This document shows, piece by piece, positions 8,633 through 17,100 of a DNA stretch of 64,000 nucleotides. The notes below the pieces were generated by a model that was not told the DNA's origin, made no database searches, and saw only the letters and a program-made list of their open reading frames with translations. How positions within the stretch are numbered: the first letter of the stretch is position 1; each line of letters begins with the position of its first letter. Source of the stretch: Oscillospiraceae bacterium (lineage in GTDB: Bacteria > Bacillota > Clostridia > Oscillospirales > Ruminococcaceae); assembly GCA_022800935.1 (NCBI GenBank), contig JAAWRH010000015.1:1-64000 (forward strand), read 5' to 3'. The position numbers and the translations under genes are program-made.

Positions 8633-9960
8633 TATCTGTCCAAGGCTGATTCCAGCTGCTCCGCCAGCTCGCGCACCCACCGCCCGGCGGTCCCGGCAAT
8701 CTCCTCCAGGGAAATCAGCTCTGTCCTGCTCTTATCCCGCAGTGTAAGCTCCCCCTTTCCCTCCTGACAGTTCCTTGGACTGATAATCACCCTCACCGGC
8801 GCGCCCAAAAGGTCCGCGTCGGAGAACATAACTCCTGCCCGGACATTTCTGTCATCATAGAGAACCTCCAGTCCCATATCCTCCATCTGCCGGTAAATCC
8901 GGCCAGCTGCCTCCTTGGTCTGGGCATCGTCCGCCCGGACACAGCAAAGGTGTACCTGCCATGGGGCGACGGAAACCGGCCAGATGGGACCGCGCTCGTC
9001 GTGCCGCGCCTCGCATATGGAAGCCGCCAGCCGCTCTACTCCGATTCCATAACAGCCCATCAGCGGATAACAGGGATTTCCCTCCTGGTCCAGGTACTGC
9101 ATTCCCATGGCTTCGGTGTACTTGGTCCCCAGCTGGAAAATATTCCCCACCTCGATTCCTCTGGAAAGCGTCAGCCCCCGCTGCCCGCAGGCGGGGCAGG
9201 TTTCGGAAAAGCTCTCCGGCGATATGTCCGCCGCCATGTCCGAACTTTCGACAGCCTCCTTGTTGGCGCAGAAGCCGCAATGGGGGCAGCGGACGATGGT
9301 ATCCTCCCCCACGGGGGTCAGCAGCATGAACTCATGGGACAGACTGCCGCCCATCATGCCGGAATCGGAGGCCACGGCAATCACCTCCGGAAGTCCCACA
9401 CGGGCAAATATCCTGTGATATCCCTCCAAACAGCGGGTGTAGTACCTTTCCAGGTCCTTCTGGGAGGTGTGGAAGGAATAGGCGTCCTTCATGGTAAACT
9501 CCCGCACGCGGATAAGACCGCCCCTGGGCCGCGCCTCGTCCCGGAACTTGGTCTGAATTTGATAAATCATAAAGGGATACTTGGCGTAGGTCTGGGCGTA
9601 TTCCCTGACCAGCTGAACGGCGGCCTCCTCGTGGGTCATTCCCAGGACCATGGGAATCCCGCTCCGGTCCTGGAAGCGGAAAAGCTCCCGTCCCACCGAC
9701 TGATACCGGCCTGACTCCTCCCAGAGGCTGGCGGGGAGGGCAGCGGGAAAGAGGACCTCCTGACCGTCGAGGCGGTCCATTTCCTGGCGGAGGATGGCCT
9801 CGATTTTGCGGCAGACACGGCGCAGCGGAGGATACTGGGAAAAGCTTCCGTTGGCGACGTATTTCATATACCCGCCGCGGTACATGAGGGCGTGGCTGTC
9901 GATGACGCAGCCTGTGGGGCGTTCCTTGAAACGCTCCCCGATGAGCTGACTGATTTTCAT
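8632..9960 (-). CDS. proS: Prolyl-tRNA synthetase, short form lacking the INS editing domain
   Basis: A 442-residue class II synthetase that charges tRNA-Pro. Motif 2 is FRDEARPRGG (139-148) with REFTMKDAY after it, motif 3 is GCYGIGVERL, and a C-terminal anticodon-binding domain starts near 340. Common bacterial ProRS has about 570 residues with an insertion domain that removes mischarged alanine. Here that domain is missing: the strand around LLTPVGED runs into a compact segment with C225/C228/C231 and C255/C258, a likely zinc-ribbon remnant. A T-box leader precedes it. The product call is firm; the lack of trans-editing in the cell is not shown. Confidence 0.93.
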   Translation of the reverse strand: MKISQLIGERFKERPTGCVIDSHALMYRGGYMKYVANGSFSQYPPLRRVCRKIEAILRQEMDRLDGQEVLFPAALPASLWEESGRYQSVGRELFRFQDRSGIPMVLGMTHEEAAVQLVREYAQTYAKYPFMIYQIQTKFRDEARPRGGLIRVREFTMKDAYSFHTSQKDLERYYTRCLEGYHRIFARVGLPEVIAVASDSGMMGGSLSHEFMLLTPVGEDTIVRCPHCGFCANKEAVESSDMAADISPESFSETCPACGQRGLTLSRGIEVGNIFQLGTKYTEAMGMQYLDQEGNPCYPLMGCYGIGVERLAASICEARHDERGPIWPVSVAPWQVHLCCVRADDAQTKEAAGRIYRQMEDMGLEVLYDDRNVRAGVMFSDADLLGAPVRVIISPRNCQEGKGELTLRDKSRTELISLEEIAGTAGRWVRELAEQLESALDR

Positions 9961-9984
9961 AAAAAATAACCCCTTTCAAAATAG

Positions 9985-10345
9985 AAAAAGCCCTAAACAG
10001 CTTCATCCCCCGCCGTAGCGGAAAACGAAGATGCTTAGGGCGAACGTTCCGTCCGTGTTACCACCTAAATTCGGAAACTGCTTGAAGACAGCATCCGCAC
10101 TCACGCCAGCGCGGGGATAGCTCCCGACGCCTTCCCCCTGTAACGGTGGGGAATCCGGCGACGCTTACCGGCCCTTGGCCTTTCGCGCGCAGCTGTAAAG
10201 AACCCTCAATCAATGAAATGAAATTTCATTGATTGAACTGTTCCTGAGATGGGTTCAGGAATCCACAGCCGAAGATTTTCACCTGTCATCTTCTCTCTGG
10301 GGACTGTTTTGGATACCCTACTGTTTCACAGTCATCGCTTTGGGA
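9985..10345 (-). promoter_or_regulatory. T-box riboswitch controlling proS
   Basis: Minus-strand leader of about 360 bases. A T-box sequence AGGTGGTAACACGG (about 10053-10066) is followed by GGAACG. The terminator pairs GCCCTAA (10035-10041) with TTAGGGC (9987-9993) and ends in TTTTT. The stem I region holds AGAGAGAAGATGAC and a later GAACCCATC, where CCC (10251-10253) is a good proline specifier. Uncharged tRNA-Pro would favour the antiterminator. Confidence 0.9.
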
Positions 10346-10347
10346 TT

Positions 10348-10376
10348 ATCTTAGCATAGGCGGGGAGAGTTGTCAA
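10348..10376 (-). promoter_or_regulatory. Promoter of the proS T-box transcript
   Basis: On the minus strand, TTGACA (10371-10376), 17 bases, TAAGAT (10348-10353), just before stem I. Confidence 0.7.
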
Positions 10377-10433
10377 CCGGCAAATTGAATGCGCTGAATC
10401 TTCCGGCAATCCTCTGCTGCTCAACCCTGTTTT

Positions 10434-12017
10434 TTACCTCGGCCGGTTCTGCCTGCTGCGGCCCCCTGTGGGCGGCGCGGACCCGGACCGGCGCATCTGC
10501 CTGCGTATCTCCTCCTTGCGCAGATACGCCTGTACCTGCTGGTCCCGCTGGCGCATCATCGCCTTTCTCCGCCGCTCCCGCTCCAAACGGGCCTTTTTTT
10601 TCTGCTTGGCCTGGTATACAAACCACATCCGCAGCAGCACCAGCAAAATCAGCAAAATCAGCAGCACCAGCAGAACCCACTTCAGCACCTTCCATATGGC
10701 GCCAGCCACCTTTTTGACTGTCTCCATAAACGTGCCGCTGTTTCCGGACTTCTCCCCTTCGGCGGATTCCTCCGGCACCGCCCCGGTGACATTGGTGTCC
10801 AGCGGCACCTGAATGACCGAAGGAATCTCCTTGGCAGCATTTTTCAGCGTCACCGTGGCCATGGGGGAAAAGTTCTCCAGGATGTTTTCCCGTTCCCTAA
10901 AATTGAATGTAATTTCACAGTCGTCCTTGCTCAGCCCTCTTGGCAGGTAGTAGATGGATTTGGCGCTGGTGAGTATCTGGGCGGTGGCGGGGGTTTTCAC
11001 CTTTTCATCCGCCTTTACCGCAAAGGTCACTGTGCGGTAGGGAAGGTCCTCTGCCGTCATCTCCACCTTTTTGTAGCTGTCAAAGCCAAAGTCCAGCACC
11101 ACCGCCGCGTCCTGATACTGCTGGGCGTAGGGGTCGCTCTTCATGCAGACGCAGATGAGCTTCCGCCCGCTGCGCTCCGCCGCCGTGACGATGGTGTACA
11201 GCGCCTCCTCCGTATACCCCAGCTTGCCGCCGATGGCTCCGTCGTATTTGTAGGTGGTGTTTTTAATCATATCGTTCTGGTTGGACCATATCCGCTTTTC
11301 CGGCTGCTTGTTGGTCGGCTCCGCCTCATAGGTTACGGTGGAGAAAATTTTGACAAATTCCTCGTTCTCCATGGCATACCTGGTCAGCAGGGCCATGTCG
11401 TAGGCGGAGGTATAGTGGTTGCGGTCGATAAGGCCGTGGGGATTGGTAAAATGGGTGTTCACCGCCCCAACCTTTGCGGCCAGCTCGTTCATCTTCTCCA
11501 CAAACTTCTCCGTCGTCCCCGCGACGCGCTCCGCAATGCACACCGCCGCATCGTTGGCGGAGGCCAGCATCAAGGCGTAAAGGGCGTCCTCCAGGGGAAG
11601 GGTTTCCCCTACGTCCAGGGCAATGTGGGTGCTGCTGCGGGGAACAGAATCCACCGCGTTCTGGGAAACGGTGATCTTTTCATCCAAAGGCACGCCGCTT
11701 TCCAGCGCAACAATGGCGGTGACAATCTTGGTGATGCTGGCGGGCTGCATCTGCTTGTCCGAATTCTTCTGGTAAAGAACCTGCCCGTTGTCCGCCGCCA
11801 TCAGGACGGCGCTTTCCGACTTGATGGCAGGTACGCTTATCTTTTCAGCGGCCTCCGATTTCTCAGGGGCATCGGAGCTTGCAGACGAATCCGGCTGGGA
11901 CGAAGAGCCGCTTTCATCGGCATACACCGGCGCGGATAGGTTGAAAAGTAAAAAGAGCGCCAGCAAAGCCGCAATCCAGCGCGGTTCCCTGCGGGAGCGG
12001 GATAAACAGAGTTTCAA
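10434..12017 (-). CDS. D-alanyl-D-alanine carboxypeptidase (S11, DacF/PBP5-like) with C-terminal anchor
   Basis: A secreted, membrane-held penicillin-binding protein that trims the terminal D-Ala of peptidoglycan stem peptides. A signal peptide (about 14-33) is followed by a Ser-rich linker. The catalytic motifs are SITK (S94/K97), SAN (153-155) and KLG (265-267); the last replaces the usual KTG. After a beta-rich PBP5-like C-terminal domain there is a membrane helix near 440-462. The basic tail (RLERERRRK...) beyond it is expected in the cytoplasm, with the enzyme outside. The start is TTG at 12017 with GGGGGA upstream. 527 residues, longer than typical DacF. Confidence 0.9.
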   Translation of the reverse strand: MKLCLSRSRREPRWIAALLALFLLFNLSAPVYADESGSSSQPDSSASSDAPEKSEAAEKISVPAIKSESAVLMAADNGQVLYQKNSDKQMQPASITKIVTAIVALESGVPLDEKITVSQNAVDSVPRSSTHIALDVGETLPLEDALYALMLASANDAAVCIAERVAGTTEKFVEKMNELAAKVGAVNTHFTNPHGLIDRNHYTSAYDMALLTRYAMENEEFVKIFSTVTYEAEPTNKQPEKRIWSNQNDMIKNTTYKYDGAIGGKLGYTEEALYTIVTAAERSGRKLICVCMKSDPYAQQYQDAAVVLDFGFDSYKKVEMTAEDLPYRTVTFAVKADEKVKTPATAQILTSAKSIYYLPRGLSKDDCEITFNFRERENILENFSPMATVTLKNAAKEIPSVIQVPLDTNVTGAVPEESAEGEKSGNSGTFMETVKKVAGAIWKVLKWVLLVLLILLILLVLLRMWFVYQAKQKKKARLERERRRKAMMRQRDQQVQAYLRKEEIRRQMRRSGSAPPTGGRSRQNRPR

Positions 12018-12158
12018 TCAAATTTCCCCCTTGACGGTGAAGTATTTGGCAGTGCGTATGTAAAAAAGAAGAAAATCCCTTCAGCCGGTGCATGGTGCAC
12101 TTTCCATTTTCCAAAAATGTGATATAATAGTTGCGGTTGAGGGCAAACGGTCTATTCC

Positions 12159-12188
12159 ATTGTAACACCACGGGCAGCATTATGTCAA
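12159..12188 (-). promoter_or_regulatory. Promoter of the DacF-like gene
   Basis: On the minus strand, TTGACA (12183-12188), 18 bases, TACAAT (12159-12164), giving a leader of about 140 bases. Confidence 0.6.
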
Positions 12189-12212
12189 AGGCAGAACCGC
12201 GTTTTTCTTTTC

Positions 12213-13127
12213 TCAGCAAAAGGGACAGCCGTTCCCCTCCGCCTCATAGCGGTGGAAGCCGGGCAGGGGATTCCCGCCGCTGTCCGAGCAGAGGCCGACA
12301 ATCCGCTCCAGCGCCCTTTGGGCGTCCTCAACGCCGTTCTGATACAGGGCGGTGAGCTTGTCGGGGTCCTTTTCAAAGCGGTCAATCTCCAGGGGCATCG
12401 ACGGTCGGAGGATCACCGCTCTCCCCTGCCGTTCCAGCTCCTCACACCGCTCCAGGCTGGCGTTGTAGGTGATGTAACGCTGCTGGAGGGATTTCACCAG
12501 GTTGGGATACTTCCGGTACTTTACCGCGTAAAGCCGGTTGGCCCTGCTCCTGGATTTCCGGTACCCCTCGTTGCGGGTCAGCACGATGACCGGCCGGGTA
12601 ATCCCCCGGCTGAGGGCGGTCGCCAGAGGAATGGACTCGGAGGCGCTGCCGTCCACCAGCTTTTTCCCATCCACCTCCACCATGGGGGAAAACAGCGGAA
12701 TGGAGCTGGAGCCCATCAGGTAGTCCACCGAATCCCTGGCGTCGGTGGTAACGCGGACATCCGGGCGGCCGGTGTCACAGTCGGTGCTGACGATATACAG
12801 CTTGGTTTGGGTGGCCGCATACCGCTCGTAATCCAGACAGACCAGCTTCTCTGGAATTTCGTGGAAGATAAAATCCATGCCGAAGACAGACCCGCGGGTC
12901 AGCAGGCCCTTGGGGTCCACATAGCGGCTGTCCCCCACATATTTCTGGTAGATATACAGATTGCGCCCCGGCTGGCGGGAAATATAGGAAATGGCGTTGC
13001 ACCCTCCGGCGGAAACGCCAAAGATGGATTCAAAATAAAGCTTTTCCTGAAGGAAAAAATCGAGGACCCCGGCGGTGTACGCGCCGCGCATTCCTCCCCC
13101 TTCCAGAATCAGACCAACCTGTTCCAT
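12213..13127 (-). CDS. Patatin-like phospholipase (YjjU/RssA type)
   Basis: A 304-residue serine hydrolase of the patatin fold. It shows the oxyanion loop LEGGGMRG (8-15), the nucleophile elbow GVSAGG with S39, and the catalytic aspartate D159 in VDGSAS. No signal peptide is present, so a cytosolic lipid acyl hydrolase is likely. The C-terminal part (about 185-290) is the helical extension typical of YjjU-like members. The substrate is unknown. It has its own ribosome binding site (GAAGGGATGATTTC region) and no clear partner gene. Confidence 0.88.
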   Translation of the reverse strand: MEQVGLILEGGGMRGAYTAGVLDFFLQEKLYFESIFGVSAGGCNAISYISRQPGRNLYIYQKYVGDSRYVDPKGLLTRGSVFGMDFIFHEIPEKLVCLDYERYAATQTKLYIVSTDCDTGRPDVRVTTDARDSVDYLMGSSSIPLFSPMVEVDGKKLVDGSASESIPLATALSRGITRPVIVLTRNEGYRKSRSRANRLYAVKYRKYPNLVKSLQQRYITYNASLERCEELERQGRAVILRPSMPLEIDRFEKDPDKLTALYQNGVEDAQRALERIVGLCSDSGGNPLPGFHRYEAEGNGCPFC

Positions 13128-13217
13128 AAAATGAAATCATCCCTTCAAAAAAGTAATGTTTTTCCGAAAAATCACCGCGCCCAAAGGGCGTCCGGACGTG
13201 GAAAGGAGGTGTCCCGA

Positions 13218-13379
13218 ATGGAACCAACCTATTACACCGTCATCCGCATCGACGGCGACTACGCCGTCCTGCTCTCCGACGAGGGGATTGAAAACCCCGT
13301 CGCCCGCGCTCTGCTCCCCATGGAAATTGAGGAGGGAAGCCGTCTCCTCTGCGAAATGTTCAGCTACCGCCTGCTGTAG
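13218..13379 (+). CDS. Small 53-residue protein, DUF3006-like
   Basis: A short protein (YYTVIRIDGDYAVLLSDEG ... ALLPMEIEEGSRLLCEM). The pattern 'IDGDYAVL' followed by 'PMEIEEGSRL' resembles DUF3006 small beta-barrel proteins. GGAAAGGAGGT lies eight bases before the ATG, one of the strongest ribosome binding sites here, which supports real translation. Its 3' end overlaps the convergent gene by 20 bases. The function is unknown. Confidence 0.7.
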   Translation: MEPTYYTVIRIDGDYAVLLSDEGIENPVARALLPMEIEEGSRLLCEMFSYRLL

Positions 13380-14079
13380 CGGCGGGCATTGAGGTCCTCC
13401 GGTACAGAAAAGCCCTCCCCCGGTTCCCAGCCCTTTCCGCCAGTCCCAGAGCCTCTATGACGCATACCGCGTCGTGTCCGGCGCGGGGGTTCCGCTTGGG
13501 GAGATGGGCGCAGGCTATGTAATCCTTTACGGTAAAGGCTTCCGGCAGGTCACGGGGAACCAGAGAGAGGAAGTCCTCCGGGCGGTTGTACCGCGTCTCC
13601 TCCAGAAATTTGACCGGGACGCGTTCCAGGCGTTTGGCGCCCTTTTTCTGTTCCTTTCCCCTGCCATTGAGAAGGCGTGTCTCCTCCGTCTGGGCCGTCA
13701 CCATCAAAAAGGACAGCCCTGGATGTCCCAAAAGTTCCCGAATGCCGTACATCTCCCGCAGAAGGTCGGAAGCGCTGCCCTTCTTGGGGGATTTCCTGCG
13801 GGTGACCTCCCCGCTTTCCGGGTCCACCCAAAGCAGCCATTTGACCGTCTCCACCGGATAGGCCACCGTCACCCTGTAGCCCTCCGAGAGAAAATAGGCG
13901 AGCTTTTCCTTCAGCTTATAAAAGCCGCAGGTCTGGATTTCGATGATTTCCCTGCCGCAGCGGATGTCGGCGATATATTTTCCCACCCTCTGCTCGTGGA
14001 ACTGGGGGTCCGGCATCAGGCGGTATTTGAGCTGCCGGTGGTAGGACATCTCCTTCAGGGTGCCTATTGATTCGGACAT
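13360..14079 (-). CDS. Conserved unknown protein, possible PD-(D/E)XK-like fold with C-terminal winged helix
   Basis: About 239 residues from ATG 14079 (GGGGGGAT upstream; an ATG two codons earlier is also possible). I do not know a function. The segment KYIADIRCGREIIEIQT, with acidic residues in a D...E-I-Q arrangement, is followed by LKEKLAYFLSEGYRVTVAYPV and KWLLWVDPESGEV. It has the look of a restriction-endonuclease-like core with a QT in place of the usual lysine. The end (FTVKDYIACAHLPKRNPRAG...VIEALGLAERAGNRGRAFLYRR) looks like a winged helix. Similar proteins are common in Clostridia. The gene is single. Confidence 0.6.
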   Translation of the reverse strand: MSESIGTLKEMSYHRQLKYRLMPDPQFHEQRVGKYIADIRCGREIIEIQTCGFYKLKEKLAYFLSEGYRVTVAYPVETVKWLLWVDPESGEVTRRKSPKKGSASDLLREMYGIRELLGHPGLSFLMVTAQTEETRLLNGRGKEQKKGAKRLERVPVKFLEETRYNRPEDFLSLVPRDLPEAFTVKDYIACAHLPKRNPRAGHDAVCVIEALGLAERAGNRGRAFLYRRTSMPAATAGGS

Positions 14080-14234
14080 TTCCATCCCCCCAGTGCATTT
14101 TGAGAGCTTTTCTTCTCCCGCTTTGAACATTATAGCATATCCGTCCGCGGTTTTCCACCTGTAATCAGGAAAATCCGGTGCGGAAATGCGGGCCGGACCA
14201 TCGGGCCCTTTATCATACTTGTGAGGTGTTATTT

Positions 14235-14627
14235 TTGAAAACAATTTTACAGGCTGCCTTTGTCTTCCTCATCTGCCTCCTCGGCGAGGGGATTGTCCAC
14301 CTGTTCTCCCTCTCCTTTCCTTCCAGCGTCGTCAGCATGATCCTCCTCTTTTTCCTCCTGCTGTTCCGCTGGGTCCGCCAGGAACAGATTCAGGGCTTTG
14401 TCCGCTTTCTCCAGCAGAATATGGCCCTGCTGTTCGTCCCCGCCGGGGTGGCCATTATGGAGAATTACTCCTACCTCAAGGGGAATGTCCTCCCCTTCCT
14501 GCTGGTCTGCGTCATCAGCACCATTGTCACCTTTGCCGTCACCGCCTATACCGTCCAGTTCACCGCTGCCCTCCAGCGCAGACGCACCAAACCCCAAACC
14601 AATCAAAAGGAGGATGGCGTCCAATGA
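14235..14627 (+). CDS. lrgA: LrgA/CidA family holin-like membrane protein
   Basis: A 130-residue protein with four hydrophobic segments, containing FPSSVVSMILLFFLLL and the LQQNMALLFVPAGVAIMENY segment typical of CidA/LrgA holin-like proteins. Together with LrgB it is thought to affect murein hydrolase export or pyruvate uptake. The best start is TTG 14235, preceded by GAGGTG; a more upstream frame start has no such site. Its stop overlaps the lrgB start (ATGA), so translation is coupled. The C-terminus is charged (QRRRTKPQTNQKEDG). Confidence 0.85.
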   Translation: MKTILQAAFVFLICLLGEGIVHLFSLSFPSSVVSMILLFFLLLFRWVRQEQIQGFVRFLQQNMALLFVPAGVAIMENYSYLKGNVLPFLLVCVISTIVTFAVTAYTVQFTAALQRRRTKPQTNQKEDGVQ

Positions 14628-15322
14628 ACCTCTCCGAAACCGCGGCCTATCTGACTTCATCCCCGTTTTTCGGCATCACCCTGAGCATCCTCTGCTATGA
14701 GCTGGGGTGTGCGGTCAACCGCAGGCTGAAAACCCCTGTGGCCAATCCCCTCCTCATTGCCGTTGTCCTGGTCATCCTCCTGCTGAAGGCGCTGAAAATC
14801 CCCTATGAAGGCTACAACCAGGGCGGGGCTGTCATCTCCATGCTCCTGGCCCCCGCCACCGCCTCCCTGGCCGTCAACATCTATTCCCAGTTGGAGCGGC
14901 TGAAACAGCAGCTGCTCCCCATTCTGGCCGGGGCAGCGGCGGGGACCGTCGCCTCTGTCGGCTGTATTGTTCTGCTCTGCAAGGCATTCGGACTGGACCG
15001 GACGCTGACCGTTTCCCTGGTCCCCAAATCAGTCACCACACCCATCGCCATGGGTATTTCGGAACAGCTGGGCGGTGTTGTTCCGGTGACAGTGGCGGCA
15101 GTGGTCGTCACCGGCATTCTGGGGGCCGCCTTTGCCCCGGTGCTCATCAAGGTGTTCCGAATCAAGGACCCTGTGGCTGCCGGGCTGGGAATCGGCGCGT
15201 GCAGCCACGCCCTGGGAACCTCTAAGGCACTGGAAATCGGCGAAATAGAGGGCGCGATGAGCGGGATTGCCATCGGCGTTGTGGGGCTTTTCACCGTTAT
15301 CCTTGCCCCGCTTTTCGTATAA
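14624..15322 (+). CDS. lrgB: LrgB family membrane protein
   Basis: A 232-residue polytopic protein matching LrgB (CidB/YohK). Typical segments are YELGCAVNRRLKTPVANPLLIA near the start, SLVPKSVTTPIAMGIS near residue 130, and CSHALGTSKALEIGEIEGAMSG near the end. It is the antiholin-like partner of LrgA; recent work on relatives points to pyruvate transport. It overlaps lrgA by four bases. No LytSR two-component pair is seen next to it. Confidence 0.92.
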   Translation: MNLSETAAYLTSSPFFGITLSILCYELGCAVNRRLKTPVANPLLIAVVLVILLLKALKIPYEGYNQGGAVISMLLAPATASLAVNIYSQLERLKQQLLPILAGAAAGTVASVGCIVLLCKAFGLDRTLTVSLVPKSVTTPIAMGISEQLGGVVPVTVAAVVVTGILGAAFAPVLIKVFRIKDPVAAGLGIGACSHALGTSKALEIGEIEGAMSGIAIGVVGLFTVILAPLFV

Positions 15323-15367
15323 GCGCGCCGCTTAATCTCTGCTTTGTCCTTTTCCATAGAAAAACAG

Positions 15368-15405
15368 GCCGTACCGGGATGATTTTTGTCGCCCGGTACG
15401 GCCAC
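15368..15405. terminator. Hairpin after lrgB
   Basis: GGCCGTACCGGG pairs with CCCGGTACGGCC across a 13-base loop. The T-rich side lies on the minus strand, so as a plus-strand terminator it is not perfect. Confidence 0.5.
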
Positions 15406-15485
15406 ATTTGTGTGAAAGCCCTTGAAGTCCGCATTCAGAAGGTTTATACTATTGCAGGATGGCAAGCATAACAAAGATTTAGGAA

Positions 15486-15506
15486 GGCCGGACCGGCTGT
15501 CCGGCC
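15486..15506. repeat. Perfect inverted repeat ahead of the PII-like gene
   Basis: GGCCGGAC and GTCCGGCC form an 8-base stem with a five-base loop, about 38 bases before the PII-like start. It could be a leader hairpin or an operator. No T-run follows. Confidence 0.5.
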
Positions 15507-15543
15507 CTCCGGTCCAAATTCATAGTAACAGGAGTGAATGTAT

Positions 15544-15879
15544 ATGCAGATGCTTCTTCTGGTGCTCAACAATGTCGAACTGCTGGAACCGCTGCTGGAG
15601 ACCATGACCGCCCGCGGCCTCAAGGGCGCGACCATCCTCAACAGCACCGGCATGGTCCGGGAGCTAACCCGCAGCGAGGATTATCCCCTCTTCGGCACCC
15701 TCCGCTTCCTCATGACCCCGGAGCATGAGGAAAGCCGCACCCTCTTTATGGTCCTTCCGGAGAAAAAGATGGAGCTGGCCAAGCAGACCGTCCGTGACAT
15801 TCTGGGGGACCTTTCAAAGCCCAACACAGGGGTAATGTTCACACTGCCGGTAATTGACGCAGAAGGGATTGCATTTTAA
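15544..15879 (+). CDS. PII-like (GlnB superfamily) regulatory protein
   Basis: A 111-residue protein whose strand-helix order (QMLLLVLNNVELLEPLLETMTARGLKGATILNSTG ... TGVMFTLPVIDAEGI) fits the trimeric PII ferredoxin-like fold. The T-loop tyrosine region of classical GlnB (RGRK and the uridylylation tyrosine) is absent, so it is a PII-like sensor and not a nitrogen PII. The start at ATG 15544 has AGGAG nine bases upstream; an ATG two codons earlier is too close. Its stop shares a base with the antiporter start, which suggests it regulates that transporter. Confidence 0.75.
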   Translation: MQMLLLVLNNVELLEPLLETMTARGLKGATILNSTGMVRELTRSEDYPLFGTLRFLMTPEHEESRTLFMVLPEKKMELAKQTVRDILGDLSKPNTGVMFTLPVIDAEGIAF

Positions 15880-17054
15880 TGAACACTTTATTTTATCTGG
15901 CGGTTATTCTGTTTACGGGGCTCCTTTTCAGCTGGCTGATGAAGCTGGTAAAGCTTCCCAATGTCACGGGATATCTGATTGGCGGCCTGCTCATCGGTCC
16001 CTATTGCCTGAAGCTTCTGCCTGTCGATTTTGTGGAGGACATGAACCTGGTCTCGGAAATGGCGCTGGCCTTTATCGCCTTTTCCATCGGCTCAGAATTC
16101 CAGCTCTCCTACCTGAAAAAGGTGGGACTGACCCCCATCGTCATCGCCGTTATGGAGGCCTTTGCCGCCGCCATCCTGGTGACGGCGGCGCTGGCGCTCT
16201 TTGGCTTTGACCTGGAGCTGGCCCTGCTGCTGGGGGCCATCGCCTCGGCCACCGCCCCTGCCGCTACCATCATGGTGGTGCGCCAATACAAGGCCAAAGG
16301 CCCGGTTACGGAGACACTCCTGAGCGTGGTCGCCCTGGACGACGCCGCCGCCCTGATTGCCTTCGGCTTTGCCTTTGCGGCGGTGAACACCCTGTCCAAT
16401 CCGGGGTCCTCCTCCCTCCTGCTCTCGCTGCTCTCTCCGGTGGTGGAGATTTTCGCCGCTCTGGTTCTGGGCTTCCTGCTGGGGCTGGTCTTTACCATTG
16501 TGCTGCGCAGACTGAAAAACGACTCCAACCGGCTGATTCTCACCATCGGGTTTGTGTTCCTGGGCTCCGCCATTGCGGACTGGCTGGGACTTTCCGCCCT
16601 GCTGCTTTGCATGTGCATGGGGGCCATGGTGGTCAACCGCGCCAAGGAGGCTCCCGCTGTCCTGCGGCTGGTGGACGGTCTGACGCCGCCCATCTTCCTG
16701 ATGTTCTTCGCCATCTCCGGCGCGGAGCTGAATATCGCTGTTCTGCCCACCATCGGGCTGGTAGGAATCATCTATGTAATCACCAGGGTTATCGGGAAGA
16801 TTTTGGGTGCTTCCCTGGGCGCGGTGCTAATGAAGGCCCCTGACACGGTGAAGAAGTACCTCGGCTTTACCCTGATTCCCCAGGCCGGTGTGGCCATCGG
16901 CCTGTCCCTCATCGCCTCCCAGTCCATCCCCGCCTATGGACAGACCATTCGGGCGGTGGTGCTCTGCGGCACAATGATCTATGAGCTCATCGGCCCGGCC
17001 GTCACCAAGCTCGGCCTGATGAAGGCCGGGGAAATCAAGGCGGCCGCCGAATAA
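15879..17054 (+). CDS. CPA2 family cation:proton antiporter (KefB-like membrane domain)
   Basis: A 391-residue transporter with about 12 hydrophobic segments. The family features are VTGYLIGGLLIGP, AFSIGSEFQLSYLKK, and the discontinuous-helix region LDDAAALIAFGFAFA near residue 153, where the two aspartates carry ions. Unlike KefB/KefC it has no C-terminal TrkA-N/RCK domain, which leaves regulation to another protein. The gene overlaps the upstream PII-like gene by one base (TAATG). The exchanged cation (K+ or Na+) is not decided. Confidence 0.9.
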   Translation: MNTLFYLAVILFTGLLFSWLMKLVKLPNVTGYLIGGLLIGPYCLKLLPVDFVEDMNLVSEMALAFIAFSIGSEFQLSYLKKVGLTPIVIAVMEAFAAAILVTAALALFGFDLELALLLGAIASATAPAATIMVVRQYKAKGPVTETLLSVVALDDAAALIAFGFAFAAVNTLSNPGSSSLLLSLLSPVVEIFAALVLGFLLGLVFTIVLRRLKNDSNRLILTIGFVFLGSAIADWLGLSALLLCMCMGAMVVNRAKEAPAVLRLVDGLTPPIFLMFFAISGAELNIAVLPTIGLVGIIYVITRVIGKILGASLGAVLMKAPDTVKKYLGFTLIPQAGVAIGLSLIASQSIPAYGQTIRAVVLCGTMIYELIGPAVTKLGLMKAGEIKAAAE

Positions 17055-17100
17055 TCCAAGTATGCTGATTTAGAAAGACGGAAAGGAAGACGCATCCCCT

